DNA of 64,000 nt from positions 130,682,532-130,746,531 of the forward strand of contig NC_055996.1 of assembly GCF_018446385.1 (NCBI RefSeq), in the 5' to 3' direction. The stretch is from Zingiber officinale. Its lineage: Eukaryota; Streptophyta; Magnoliopsida; Zingiberales; Zingiberaceae. The translations under genes were made by a program, and so were the position numbers. Under the pieces are notes generated by a model. It made no database searches. It saw nothing but the letters and a program-made list of their open reading frames with translations, and was not told the DNA's origin. Of this stretch, positions 32,540 through 44,409 are shown one piece after another; position 1 is the first letter of the stretch; each line of letters begins with the position of its first letter.

Positions 32540-34978
32540 TGTTGGAGTGTATACTAAAAGTCTAGCTTTTGTAAACATTTATTTGTTGAAATAAAAGAAT
32601 CACATTGGTCAATATCTACATTTATTTGTTAAATGTAATTGTTCAATTAATTTATATAATAGACAACATGGTGTGTGGTGTCACACACAGAAGATCATGT
32701 TGTCGGTTCTTTATAAATTATAAACAGTTGCTCATGACTAAGATGGAAAGGAACAAACCATTGAAATAGTCGTAGTGTAATTAGGTTTTATTTTATCTTG
32801 ATTAATAAATTACACTGGTACACTCTAAGTGTATTGAGTAGGACCATTTTAGGTAAGTTCTTTTTGTACTGACTTTATAAAAGAACTAGACCTTAGTTAT
32901 TATGGAAGTGTGTGCTCTTAATCCTAATATAATAACAAGCACATATATTTAATATTTATTTCTTTGACTTATCAAAGGGTTAGGTTTAGCTCGATAAATC
33001 AATATGCCCGATAAGTTGGGAAATGATATTACTTATAGTGTGTATTGTTGATTATAGAAGGAATCTGTGTCCTAGTTATCTAGGTTGAGAATGCCCCCAA
33101 GAGGAGCTCATAAGGATTTCCATGTTAAACCCTGCAAGTGGACTTAATCCGACATGACAATGAAGTTGAGTGGTACTACTCTTGGAGCTAAATATTAATT
33201 AAGTAAGTTGCCAGTAACTTACTTAATTAGTGGACATTCGTTATCTTAAATACAGGGAGACCAACACACTCATGATAAGAAGGAGCCCATAATGTAACTT
33301 GGGATTGGTGAGGTAATGCGATAATAACTCTCTAGTGGAATGAGTTATTATCGATGAACTTGAGTTGTGTGTTCGGGGCGAGCACGGGATACTCAAGCTC
33401 ATCGGAAGGCCAAAACTAATTTCTCCTCTAGGTCCCTGTCATAGCCTCATTATAGCCTCAAGTCCATCCAAATATAAGCCCATCTTGGTGTCCAAGAAGG
33501 GGGCCGGTCCAATGCTTGGTGACCAAGCAAGGGCTGGTCGCATCCTCTTCTATACGGGCCGACCCTATTTTTTGGTGACCAAGCTAGTAGGGGTCGGCCA
33601 CAATAATTCAAACAAGGAGGGTTGTTTTGAATTTTTAAAATATTCTCTTTGTAGAAAACTATAAGTTTTAAAAGAGAGTTTTTAATTTTTAAAACTTTCC
33701 TTATTTGAATTAGGCCACATGTTTTAATAGAGAGTTTTAAAAGTTTTGAAACTTTCCTTTTTTTAACCATCCTCATGGTTTAAGAAAAAGGAAGATAAGT
33801 TTTAAAATTTAAATTTTCTATCACCATGTTAAAAAAGGAAATTTTATAAGAGAAGTTTTAAATTTTAAAACATGGTTTTAATTTTTAGAATTTTCCTTTT
33901 TTAACTCCTATTTTAGGAAAGAAAGCTTGTAAAATTTTATAAGAGTTTTTCTTCTTGTAAAATTTTATAAAAAATAATATTCCTTTCCTCTTATGGGGGT
34001 CGGCCACCCTTGCTTGGTGCCCAAGCAAGGTGGCTGGCCATATTGAAAAAATAAAATCATCAACTTAATTTTTGGTGATTGATTCAATCAAGAGGAAAGA
34101 AAAGGAAAAAGAAAAGGGAAAAGGAAAATTAGAGGAAGATTTTAATTTTTGTAAAAATTCTTCTCTTATTTGTCTTGGGCAAGTATTATAAAAGAAGGGG
34201 TGGGGAGGCTCCATGAGACACAACTCTTATTCTCTTGCTTGGAGGATCTCTTGGTGGCCACCCCTCTCTCCTCTCCCTTTTCCTTTGCTCTCTTCTCCTT
34301 TGTGGTGGTGGTGGCCGGATTTTAGAGGAAGAGGAAGAAAGCTTTTGGGTGGTGTTCATCTTGGAGGATCGTCGCCCACACGATGTTTAAGGCGAGGCGA
34401 GGCGAGGAATACGACAGAAGATCTCGAGGTCATTAGTTTACAAAGAGAAGGTATAATTAGCAATTGTTTTCCGCATCATGCTAATTATTTCTTTTTGTAA
34501 GAATTCCAAACACAAGAGGCATTAGATCTAGTTTTTCGAATTAGTTTTTCGAGTTTGTGTTTTCTTCTTTTTCGAATTTGTGATTCGATTGTTCCTTTTG
34601 GTTAACCTAGAGTTATTTAAGGAAATTAAATATTAGCTTTCCTTAAAAGGCTTTGTCTAGGCGGTTGTGGTTGCTCCCATATCCAAGAAGGCCATGTGCC
34701 TCGCCATGCAGTCCTGGAAACTAATTTTGGAAATTAATATTTAATAGAATTAATAACATAGGTGGATTTGAATCAATAGTGTTAAGTTCCGCTTGCGATT
34801 CAAATCTAAACCATTAAGAACAGATAAGTTAAATTTGGAATCAATGATGTTAAGTTCCGTCTGCGATTCCTAATTTAACTTCTAAAGAACACAATAGGTT
34901 ATTTAAGGAAAGGTTCAACACTTGTACAAACAATTTTTGTACGGTGGAACCGGTACGTTTTCCTAGGACTAACCAACA
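32540..34978 (+). mobile_element. Solo copia LTR (subfamily 2) in gypsy J LTR
   Basis: 2,439-bp LTR, TGTTGGAGTGTATAC...GACTAACCAACA, flanked by TGACC at 32535-32539 and 34979-34983. Removing it restores GGGGTGACCATCTGTGCATACG, as in the other J LTR at 25530. No internal region remains, so it arose by LTR-LTR recombination. A TATA box is at 34187-34193. It carries TTGCTTGGTGACCAAGCAA-type inverted repeats and the shared block at about 34649-34727. Confidence 0.95.
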
Positions 34979-34983
34979 TGACC

Positions 34984-35158
34984 ATCTGTGCATACGCTGT
35001 TGTTATTATACTTATGCTACTGCTGCTTACTTCTGCGGTTATTGCTTATTTATGTTGTCGCTGCTTACTTCTGCGGTTATTGCTTATTTATGCTGCTGTT
35101 GTTTACTTATACTGCTGTTGCTTACTTATGCTGATATGCTCACATAAGTTGAGATATA
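34984..35158 (+). repeat. Gypsy J 3' LTR, segment 2
   Basis: Continuation of the J LTR (CTGCTGCTTACTT-rich, matching 25542-25720), ending at the F insertion. ATATA at 35154-35158 is the left target duplication of F. Confidence 0.9.
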
Positions 35159-36027
35159 TGTAGGTGCAGCGGAGGCCGACAAGAGGGGGGTGAATTGCCT
35201 ACAAATAAAAATTATACCCTCCTCAAACTTTCAACTCAAAAATAGCAACACTAAAATAAAACAATTAAGAAAAAAGAAATAGAGAAGACCCGGAATTAAC
35301 TTGGTTACAACCAAGACGGTTGTTAATCCAAGGCGATGAAAAGCGCAATAAGAAAACTCCTTCTCTGAAGGCGGAGAAGCCTTTTACACACTTAGAAAGC
35401 TCAATAGTTGCTAGGAAATCTAATACTGAGTTGAATGAATATTTCCTAGCTCTAGGGGCCTTTATATAGCTCCTGGAAAGTCTATCTCGAGGGTCCAAGG
35501 CGCCTCCAACAAGGTTCAAGGCGCCTCCATCTCGGTCAGCGGATAAAATTTTATCCGCAGCGCAAACGGTCAAAACTGACCTGTTGAAGGCGCCTTCATC
35601 AAGCTTGAAGGCGCCTTCAAGCTTCATGAAGGCGCCTTCAAGCTGGTTTTCCAGCTTGTGCTTCTTTTCCAGCTCCATTGCCTTAGCTTCCGATGCTCCG
35701 ATAGTTTGGGTGATTTGACTAACCAAAATAGGGCTCACCCGAACTCAATTTCCGACCTTCTCCTCGAGCAGGTTTCCGTCCGTCTTATCGTCCCTCGAAC
35801 GCTGCGCACGTTCTTCTCGTCCACCGGAGTACTCTTCCACAGCTCTCTCGTCCTTCGGACGCACCGAGCCCGTCGGCTCCCTTCCCGTGCCGTCCTTCTC
35901 CCTAGCTGTGTCTTCCGCTCGACTTCTTGTGCTCCTAAGCTCCTGCACACTCAGACACAAGGATCAAACACAAAGCAGGACCTAACCAACTTGGTTGATC
36001 ACATCAAAACATCCATGGGGTCCAACA
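35159..36027 (-). repeat. F 3' LTR
   Basis: 869-bp LTR, beginning TGTTGGACCCCATGG at 36027 on the minus strand and ending GCTGCACCTACA at 35159. Three GAAGGCGCCTTC palindromes are at about 35586-35639. A TATATAAA (minus, 35461-35468) serves as TATA box. The open frames across it (for example 35265-35738 minus) are LTR sequence. Confidence 0.92.
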
Positions 36028-36699
36028 ATCTCCCACTTTTTGATGTGCATCAACCCAAGTTCAAGTTAGGGTATAAAAACAAATAGTAATTTTAAAGAAA
36101 TTACTAATTAACAGTTTAAGCATAAAAATTACAATAAAAATTTGCAATACTAAAAGAATTTTGAAATTCTTAAATATTCCTAACTTCCCCTAAACTTGTA
36201 CCTATTTCTCCCCCTTTGATCACAACAAAAACGGGGTAAACTGAATTTTTTGAAAATTTCAAGTAAACTGAATTTTTTAGAAAAAATTTCTAAGTAAAAA
36301 AAAAATGAATTTTTAGAATTTTCAGAAAGAATTTCTAAGTAAAAATTCTAGGTAAAAATGATTTTTTTTAAAAAAAATTCTAAGTAACCTGAATTTTAAA
36401 ATTTTTTCCATAGTTAAAAATGAATTTTTTTTTAGTTTTCAAGAAAAAGTTTGAAAAACTTTCAAAGCATTATTTAATTTCTAACTTTTAATGCTTTTAC
36501 CAGAAAGTTGATTAAACATTTTATTTCGATATTTCGGTTTCTAGGTTGTGGCGAGGCACTAGGCCTTCTTGGTTATTGGAGCAACAACCACTTCCTTAGA
36601 AAAAACTTCATAAAGAAATTCATTGTTTAATTTACTCATTGTAAGCTCTAACTTCAATAATTCTAATTTATCAAAGACTTTGAAATCCAGTATAGATTC

Positions 36700-38074
36700 C
36701 TTCCTACTGGGTTAATTAAAAATCTAGGGGGTACATAAGTTTTAGGAATTTTCCTAAGTTGACCTTGATGCTTTCTAATATACTAGTTTAATTTACCAAA
36801 AAATTTTAATTTAGATTTTTGAAAAACATTTGAACATGCAGCAGATTTCAATTTTTTAATTTCATTTTTCAATTTTGCATTCTCTAATTTCAAATGTTCA
36901 TTTTCTTTTTCTAAGTGATCTAACTCTTTAGAAAGAGACTTGATAAATAGAAATGACTGAGTAGGGGTTAGATTACGCACCTTACTTACCTGACTTGGCG
37001 ATGCTCCCCCTTCACTGCAGCTTTCTTCTTCTGATGTTCCTCCCCCTTCATCTATGCTCATCTCAGAGCTTGAGTCATCTTCAGGAAGATGGTTAGCCAT
37101 CATCGCTAACCCGAAGAAGGCTTCGACGTCTGATTCGGAAGACGACGAATCTAACCAAGTTGCCTTCAGGTTCTTGTGCTTGGATGATTCTGGTTTCTTA
37201 TACTCTGTCTTTTCCTTCTCTTTCCCTTTTTTCTTCAAGTCCGGGCAGTCATCTTTGATGTGCCCTTCTTCGTTGCAGTTGTAGCAACGAACCATCCTTT
37301 TTCTTTGTTGATTCCTCTTTGTCTGCGATCTAAATTTATTAGATTTAAAAAATTTATTGAAGCGTCTTACCAGTAGTGTCTCTTCGGATTTGTCGACCGA
37401 GGCTTCGGAGTCAGAACCGTTTATTCTTGCCTTTAAGGCAATGTTCTGACTAGACTTCTCTACTCCATTGGCTCTGCAACTCGAGATTCGTGAAGTTCAA
37501 AAGTAAAAAACAATTGTTCTAAAGTACTTACCTCGAAGTCCTTAGAGATATAATACGCATCTACTAAGGAGGCCCACTTTGCAGTTCTGGGGAAGGCATT
37601 GAGCGCGTACCGGATCGAGTCCCGGTTCTTTACTTCTTCTCCAAGGTTGCTTAATTGCGTGATCAGCTCTTTAATCCTCGCTTGGAGTTGCGCTACCTTC
37701 TCGCCTTGGTTCATCCGGAGGTTCGTCAACTGGGTCCGGAGGATGTCGCGCCTCGCTAGCTTCGCTTCGGAGGTACCTTCGTGAAGCTCCAGGAATTTTT
37801 CCCAGGGATCTTTCGCGGAGTCGTAGCTTCCGATCCGATTTACCTCCTGAGGTGGCAGAACGCTGAGCAGGTGGAACTCAGCCTTTCCGTTGGCGACAAA
37901 ATCGGCTTGCTCCTTCTTGCTCCACGTATTTTCTTCTTTATCTTTCGGCGCTGCATATCCATATTTCATTATTAAAAGTATATCAAATTCAGTTTTAAAA
38001 AATACATCCATTTTTCGCTTTCATGTAGCAAAATCTCCGTCGAACTTTGGAGGAAGAATATTTGCTCCGGCCAT
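36700..38074 (-). pseudogene. F gag (copia-type, one zinc knuckle), broken
   Basis: Start at 38074 (MAGANILPPKFDGDF), as in E. Lesions: TGG to TGA soon after the start; a 1-nt frameshift near 37490 between HES and RANGVEKSS; and TGG to TAG after KFFGKLN (near 36780). Domains: a UBN2-type Gag region (NGKAEFHLLSVLPPQEVNRI, YDSAKDPWEKFLELHEGTS, ARIKELITQLSNLGEEV); a CCHC knuckle CYNCNEEGHIKDDC (about 37250-37290); an acidic linker; a coiled coil (LDHLEKENEHLKLENAKLKN). The C-terminus RFLINPVGRNLYWISKSLIN then stop again ends at the gag/protease boundary. A sister of the E gag. Confidence 0.88.
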
Positions 38075-38139
38075 CGTCTTGCTTGTTGTGCTTCAGTCGG
38101 CGGTTAGTCCTTCTGAGGCGGTCTGGCTCTGATACCAAT

Positions 38140-38452
38140 TGTAGGTGCAGCGGAGGTCGACAAGAGGGGGGGGGGTGAATTGCCTGCAAATAAAAATTAT
38201 ACCCTCCTCAAACTTTCAACTCAAAAATAGCAACACTAAAATAAAACAATTAAGAAAAAAGAAATAGAGAAGACCCGGAATTAACTTGGTTACAACCATG
38301 ACGGTTGTTAATCCAAGGTGATGAAAAGCGCAATAAGAAAACTCCTTCTCTGAAGGCGGAGAAGCCTTTTACACACTTAGAAATCTCAACAGTTGCTAGG
38401 AAATCTAATACTGAGTTGAATGAATATTTCCTAGCTCCAGGGGCCTTTATAT
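38140..38452 (-). repeat. F 5' LTR, segment 1 (primer-site side)
   Basis: Part of F's 5' LTR next to the primer site. It is cut by element E inside the TATA-box region: TTTATAT remains on this side and AGCTCC continues at 52519. Confidence 0.92.
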
Positions 38453-39195
38453 TGTTGGAACCCCAAGGTTGTTTTGGTGTGATCAACAAGTTAAGTTAGG
38501 TCTTGTATGTTTCTAACCTTGTGTTTAAGTGTGCAGGAGCTTAGGAGCACAGGTAGTCGAGTGGAAGATGCAGCTTGCATGAAGGACGGCAGTCCGAGGG
38601 ACGAGGTGCTGCGGAAGAGTACACCAGCGGACGAGAAGTAAGCGTGCAGTGGTTCCGAGGGACGAAAGTCGGAGTGGAAGATTGCTCGGGGAGCAAGAGA
38701 CGCAGCTAGCGAGAAGGACGGCACGCGGTGCGTCCGAGGGATGAAGACTACGGATTAGTACGCCGGCGGACGAGAAGGAAACACGCAGCGATTCTGAGGG
38801 ACGAGAAGCCAGAGGGAAGCCCGCTCGAGAAGACCGGAACTTGGGTTCGGGTGAGCCCTATTCCGGATAACAGAGATCACCTAATCAAGAAGATCCGGAG
38901 CAGAGGACCCGGATGAAAGTCAACCAGAGTTGACTCAGCATCCGGGGCGCCCGGAACTGTCCGGGGCGCCTGGAACCCTTCCGGACGCCCGGGAGTCAGT
39001 TTTTGACCGGATCGAGCCTTGACTCGATCTAAATATTGGCGGATAAAATTTATCCGTCCCAGAGCGCCCGGAACCCTTCCAGGTGCCCCGACCAAGGCTA
39101 TAAATATAGCCTTGGTCCAGAAGCTTTGAATCAACTCAGAAATTTACATTCCAAACACTTGTGCGCTTCTTTTCTAGTTTAGCTTCTGTCTTTTG
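38453..39195 (+). repeat. E 5' LTR, segment 1
   Basis: Contains repeated GGACGAGAAG/GGACGGCA motifs, a GGGGCGCC-rich block (38940-39090) and a TATA box inside a perfect inverted repeat (39092-39115). It is interrupted by copia G at GTCTTTTG; the remainder is 49149-49387. Confidence 0.92.
39092..39115 (+). promoter_or_regulatory. TATA box centred in a perfect palindrome (E LTR)
   Basis: CCAAGGCTATA-AA-TATAGCCTTGG, 11-bp arms with the TATAAATA core at the centre. It is identical at 52172-52195 in the 3' LTR. Likely the core promoter. Confidence 0.7.
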
Positions 39196-41629
39196 TGTTG
39201 GTTGCTACTCGGAAAACCTAACGGTTCCACTGTACAAAAATTTTGTACAAAGGTCTGAACCTTTTCCTAGCTACCATGTGTTCTTTTAAATTAAACTTGG
39301 ATCGCCTGCGGAACTTAACACGTTTGATCCTAAGTTTAATTTATTTGTCCTTTTAGGTTTAGACTTGGATCTCCTGCGGAACTTAACACATTCGATCCAA
39401 ATCACCTAGGTCACGAAGACAATTAAATATCTATTTCCAAAATCGGCTTCCAGTACTGCATGGTGAGGCACATGTCCTTCTTGGATATGGGAGCAACCAC
39501 CACCGACTAGACAAAGCCTTTTAAGAAAATTAAATATTTAACCTTCCCATAGTAACCCTAGGTTAACCTCTAAGAACAATCAAATCACAAGGAAAATAAA
39601 TAAACAATAAAAACACAACTTCAAAAACTAATTCGAAAAACTAGAATCGCATGCCTCTTGTATTTGGTAATTTTACAAAGAAACAAAACTAACATGATGC
39701 GGAAAACAATTATTAGGTATACCTTTCTTTGTGAATAATGACCTCTTGATCTTCTACCGTATTCCTCTTCTAATCTCGGACGTTGTGTGGGTAACGATCT
39801 TCCGAGACGAGGACCACCTAGCACCTTCTTCTCCTTCCTTCAAGTTTTGGCCAAGCACAAAGCTTCCAAAGGATGAAGATCTTTTTCCATCAACCAAGCT
39901 CCAAGGGATGCAAGCTTTCTCTCCTTCTTCTCCAAGCTAAAATCCGGCCACCACTTGATCTCCAAGGAAGATGAGAGGTTCGGCCACACCAAGGAGAGGA
40001 GAAAACTTGAAGGGGCCAGCCACACCAAGGAAGAAAAGAGGGAGAAAATAGAATAGAGGTTGTTACCACAAAGGCACCCAAACCCCCTCTTTTATAATCC
40101 TTTAGCCTTGGCAAATACGGAAAATTTAATAAAAACTTCTTTAACTCTATTGCCATTGAAAAGAAAAATTTTAATTAATTAAAATTAAAATCCTTTTCTT
40201 AGTTTATATGGCCGGCCACATCAAATAAGCAAACAAGGAAATTTTTCGCTAGAAATATTAAAGCTTCCTAATTTGCTTCCGGAGAAATTTTAAAATAAAA
40301 TTTCTCTTTAATAATCCCTTCATGATTGATGCTATAAAAGGAAATTTCTATAATTTTAAAATTTAACTTTTCAACATGTGGATGATAAATAAGTAAAGTT
40401 TTTACCAAAATTAAAATCAACCTTTTAATCTACAAATAAGGAAAGAGATTTAACTCTTCTCTTAATCTTTTGTAGAATCTTATAAAAGGAAATATTTTAA
40501 TTTTTAAACTCTCTTTTAAATCATGTATTCCACATAAGAAAAAAATTTAAAATTAAAATTCCTTTTGTATTTTTAATGGCCGGCCACCTAAACTTTGGTT
40601 CAAGCTAGGGCCGACCACCCATGGACCAAGGCTTGGCCGGCCCTAGCTTGGTCCCCAAGCTAGCTTGGCCGGCCCCTATAACATGGGTATGAAGGTGGTA
40701 TAGGTGGGTATAGTACTCTATAACTAAGAGGCTACGATAGGGACCGAGTGGAGGAATTGGTTTTGGTCTCCCAATAAAATTAAGTATCCCGTGTTCGCCC
40801 CGAACACACAACTTAATTTTATCAATAATAATTCATTCTACTAGAGAACTATTATTGAACTACCGCACCAATCCCAAATTATATTTTTGGGCTCCTTCTT
40901 ATTATGAGTGTGTTAGTCTCCCTGTGTTTAAGATGTCGAATGTCCACTAATTAAGTGAGTTACTGATAACTCATTTAATTAATATCTTAGTCCAAGAGTA
41001 ATACCACTCAACCTTATTATCATGTCGGACTAAGTCCACCTGCAGGGTTTAACATGACAATCCTTATGAGCTCCTCTTGGGGACATTATCAACCTAGATC
41101 ACTAAGACATAGTTTCCTTCTATAATCAACAACACACACTATAAGTGATATCATTTCCCAACTTATCGGGCTTATTAATTTATCAAACTAAATCTCACCC
41201 ATTGATAAATTAAAGAAATAAATATCAAATATATGTGCTTGTTATTATATTAGGATTAAGAGCACACACTTCCATAATAACTGAGGTCTTTGTTCCTTTA
41301 TAAAGTCAGTATAAAAGAAACGATCTCTGATGGTCCTACTCAATACACTCTAAGTGTACTAGTGTAATTATATAGTTAATATAAATTAATACCTAATTAC
41401 ACTACGACCTTCCAATGGTTTGTTCGTTTCCATCTTGGTCGTGAGCTACTGTTTATAATTTATAAGGTACTAATAACATTATCTTCTGTATGTGACACCA
41501 TATACTATGTTATCTACAATATAAATTAATTGAACAACTACAAATAAATGTAGATAATTTGACCAAATGTGATTCTTTATTCAAAATAAATGTCTACAAA
41601 AGCTTAGGCTTTCAGTATACACTATAACA
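39196..41629 (-). repeat. G 3' LTR
   Basis: 2,434-bp LTR beginning TGTTATAGTGTATAC (at 41629) and ending GAGTAGCAACCAACA. TATA box TATAAAAGAGG (minus) is near 40086-40096. GGCCGGCC-associated inverted repeats are at 40610-40670, TGTACAAAA/TTTTGTACA at 39231-39249, and the shared 72-nt-type block at about 39441-39526. Frames such as 39731-39940 are LTR by-products. Confidence 0.93.
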
Positions 41630-41654
41630 ATCTGCCACTTATACTAATGACTAA

Positions 41655-43698
41655 GCTGTCATATCTGGTGCCATACATCTGATTCCCATCCCCTCCACAT
41701 GCCGATCGAAAGCTTTTGCTGAAAGGGCCTTAGTGAAAGGATCTACCAAGTTATCTGCTGATGCAATCTTGGCGATGACAACTTCTCCTCGCTTCACGAT
41801 ATCTCGTATCAGGTGGTACTTGCGCTCTATATATTTACTTGTCTTATGGGCTCGTGGTTCCTTCGAGTTTGCAATTGCACCGCTATTATCACAATAAATT
41901 ATGATATTTTGGGCAAACTAGGAATCACATCTAAGTCCATCAGAAAGTTCCTGAGCCATACTGCTTCTTTAGCTGCCTCAGAGGCTGCCACATACTCAGC
42001 CTCCATGGTTGAGTCCGAAACACATTTCTTCTTAACACTTCTCCATGCAATGACTCCACCTCCTAAAGTAAACACATAGCCTGATGTATACTTACTGTTG
42101 TCCCTATCCGATTGGAAATCTGAATCCGTGTAACACACAGGGAGCAAATCGTCTGTTTGGTAAACTAGCATATAATCTCTAGTCCTTCTCAGGTACTTTA
42201 ATATATACTTTACCGCAGTCCAATGTCCTTGTCCAGGGTTACTCTGATATCTGCTAACCATGCCCACGACAAAACAGATATCAAGTCTCGTACATAGCAT
42301 TGCATACATAAGGCTTCCTACAACCGAAGCATAAGGAACTGCTTTCATGTCCTCTATCTCCTTTGATGTCTTCGGAGACATCTCTTTAGATAGAGCTACT
42401 CCATGCCTAAAAGGTAAGAAACCTTTCTTGGAATTCTGCATGCTAAAACGAGCAAGAATTGTATCTATATATGAAGCTTGGGATAGACACAACATTCTTT
42501 TCTTGCGATCCCTTATAACTTTGATCCCAAGAATGTGTGTACAATCTTCTAAGTCCTTCATATCAAATTGTTTGGACAACCATACCCTTACGTCCGATCA
42601 TACCTTGACATTGTTGCCAATTAACAAAATATCATCTACGTATAATACAAGAAATACCACCACATTTCCGTTACACTTCTTGTATACACAAGACTCATCC
42701 GGACACTGAATAAATCCATATGACTGGATTACTTCATTAAACTGGATGTTCCAAGACCTTGAAGCTCGCTTTAGTCCATAAATGGACCGATTGAGCTTGC
42801 ACACTAGATGCTCTTTGCCTTTTTCAATGAACCCTTCTGGTTGCTTCATATGGATGTTTTCTTCAAGACTTCCATTAAGGAAAGTTGTCTTGACATCCAT
42901 TTTACAAATCTCATAATCTATATGAGCGGCAATGGATAAGAGTATCCGGATAGACTTAAGCATGACTACCGGTGAAAAGGTCTCCTCATAATCGATTCCC
43001 TCTTTCTGAGTGTACCCTTTCGCAACAAGCCTTGCTTTGAAGGTTTCTACCTTCCCGTCTGTCCCTCTTTTCCTTTTGTAGATCCACTTGCATCCAACGG
43101 CTTTTACACCATAAGGTGGTTCTACAAGCTCCCAGACATTATTAGAGTACATAGACTCTATTTCAGAATTCATTACCTTTTGCTAAGATGCTGTATCTAT
43201 ATCTTGGAATGCTTCGTCATATGTTCGGGGATCAGGTTCATGTTTACCCGGGATCAAGTCTGAAGATTCTCCCAAAAACATGAATCTTTCAGGTTCCCTC
43301 ACAACTCTCCCACTACGACGAGGCACCGTCTGTGGTTGTGTATCATGTGTGACACGTGTTGTAGTCTATTGTGGTACTTCATCTTGTACTGTTGGTACTA
43401 AAGTAGACGTGTCCTCTCTAAGTTCTTCTAAAACAATTTTGCTACTGGGCTTGTGATCTATTATATAGTCTTCTTCTAAAAACTGGGCATTGGTGCTAAC
43501 AATGACCTTCTAGTCTTTAGGACTATAAAATAAACCACCTTTCGTTCCTCTGGGATAACCCACAAACACGTGAACTTCTGTACGAGATTCTAACTTATCA
43601 GCATATGGTTTCAATACATGTGCTGGACTACCCCAAATCCGAATATGTCTTAGACTGGGCTTTCGCCCATTCCATAATTCTGTGGGAGTAGAAGATAC
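41655..43698 (-). pseudogene. G pol part 2: reverse transcriptase and RNase H
   Basis: Same reading frame as the upstream integrase, interrupted by in-frame stops: near 43699, after SPKD near 43510, after VPQ near 43363, after ASQ near 43183, and after NNVKV near 42596. RT keeps KARLVAKGYTQKEGIDYEET and the catalytic LYVDDILL (about 42610-42640). RNase H shows YTDSDFQSDRDNSKYTSGY and STMEAEYVAASEAAKEA. A frameshift near 41905 moves the end (YCDNSGAIANSKEPRAHKTS, IASADNLVDPFTKAL) into another frame, ending near 41655. Non-functional as written, though the key RT motif is intact. Confidence 0.92.
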
Positions 43699-44382
43699 TT
43701 ATTTAGAAGGTACTAAGTTCAGAATGTGCGCTGTCGTTTCCAGAGCGTATCCCCAAAACGAATTTAGTAATTCTGAATAACTCATCATCGATCTAACCAT
43801 CTCCATAAGAGTCCTATTCCTTCGTTCTGCCACACCATTCTGTTGGGGTCTACCAGGTGCGGACAATTGGGATTGAATCCCGGCCTCTGATAAGTAATTC
43901 CTAAACTCTCCTAAGAGGTATTCGCCACCACGATCAGATTGTAGTGTCTTGATACTTTTACCTAGTCGTTTCTCCACATCAGCCTTGTACTCTTTGAACT
44001 TATCAAAGCACTCGGACTTGCGGCGCATTAGGTAAATGTATCCGTATCTTGAATAATCGTCTATAAAAGAGATAAAATATTCAAAACCACCTCTTGCCTG
44101 GATAGACACAGGACCACACAAATCAGAATGAACCAATTCTAACACTTCTTTGGCTCTATACCCCTTGGCCTTAAAAGGCCTCTTGGTCATTTTACCTTCC
44201 AAGCAAGATTCACAAGTTGAAAAATTTTCCAACTCTAATGAACCCAAGAGTCCATCAGCTATAAGCCTTTGAATCCTACTTAATTTAATATGACCAAGCC
44301 TTAGATGCCAAAGATATGCTTGGTTCATTTCCGAAGGTTGTTTTCTCTTATTAGTGTTAAAAGATGTGTTATAAATTTCCAT
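43699..44382 (-). pseudogene. G pol part 1: integrase
   Basis: Copia integrase. It has an HHCC zinc finger (HLRLGHI...CESC), a core starting DLCGPVSIQARGG, and the catalytic D-D-E contexts FIDDYSRYGY, LQSDRGGEY and QQNGVAERRNRTL. It ends with SFWGYALETTAHILNLVPSK then stop, where the family normally continues. It is in frame with the gag/protease segment, separated from it by a single TGA. Confidence 0.92.
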
Positions 44383-44409
44383 ATTTTGCTTTGTGGGAGA
44401 AATTGGATT

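Noticed and set aside
35265..35738. 157-codon minus-strand frame
   Set aside because: Entirely within the F LTR; partial copies at 38250-38489 and 52600-52788 are the other LTR, not a gene.
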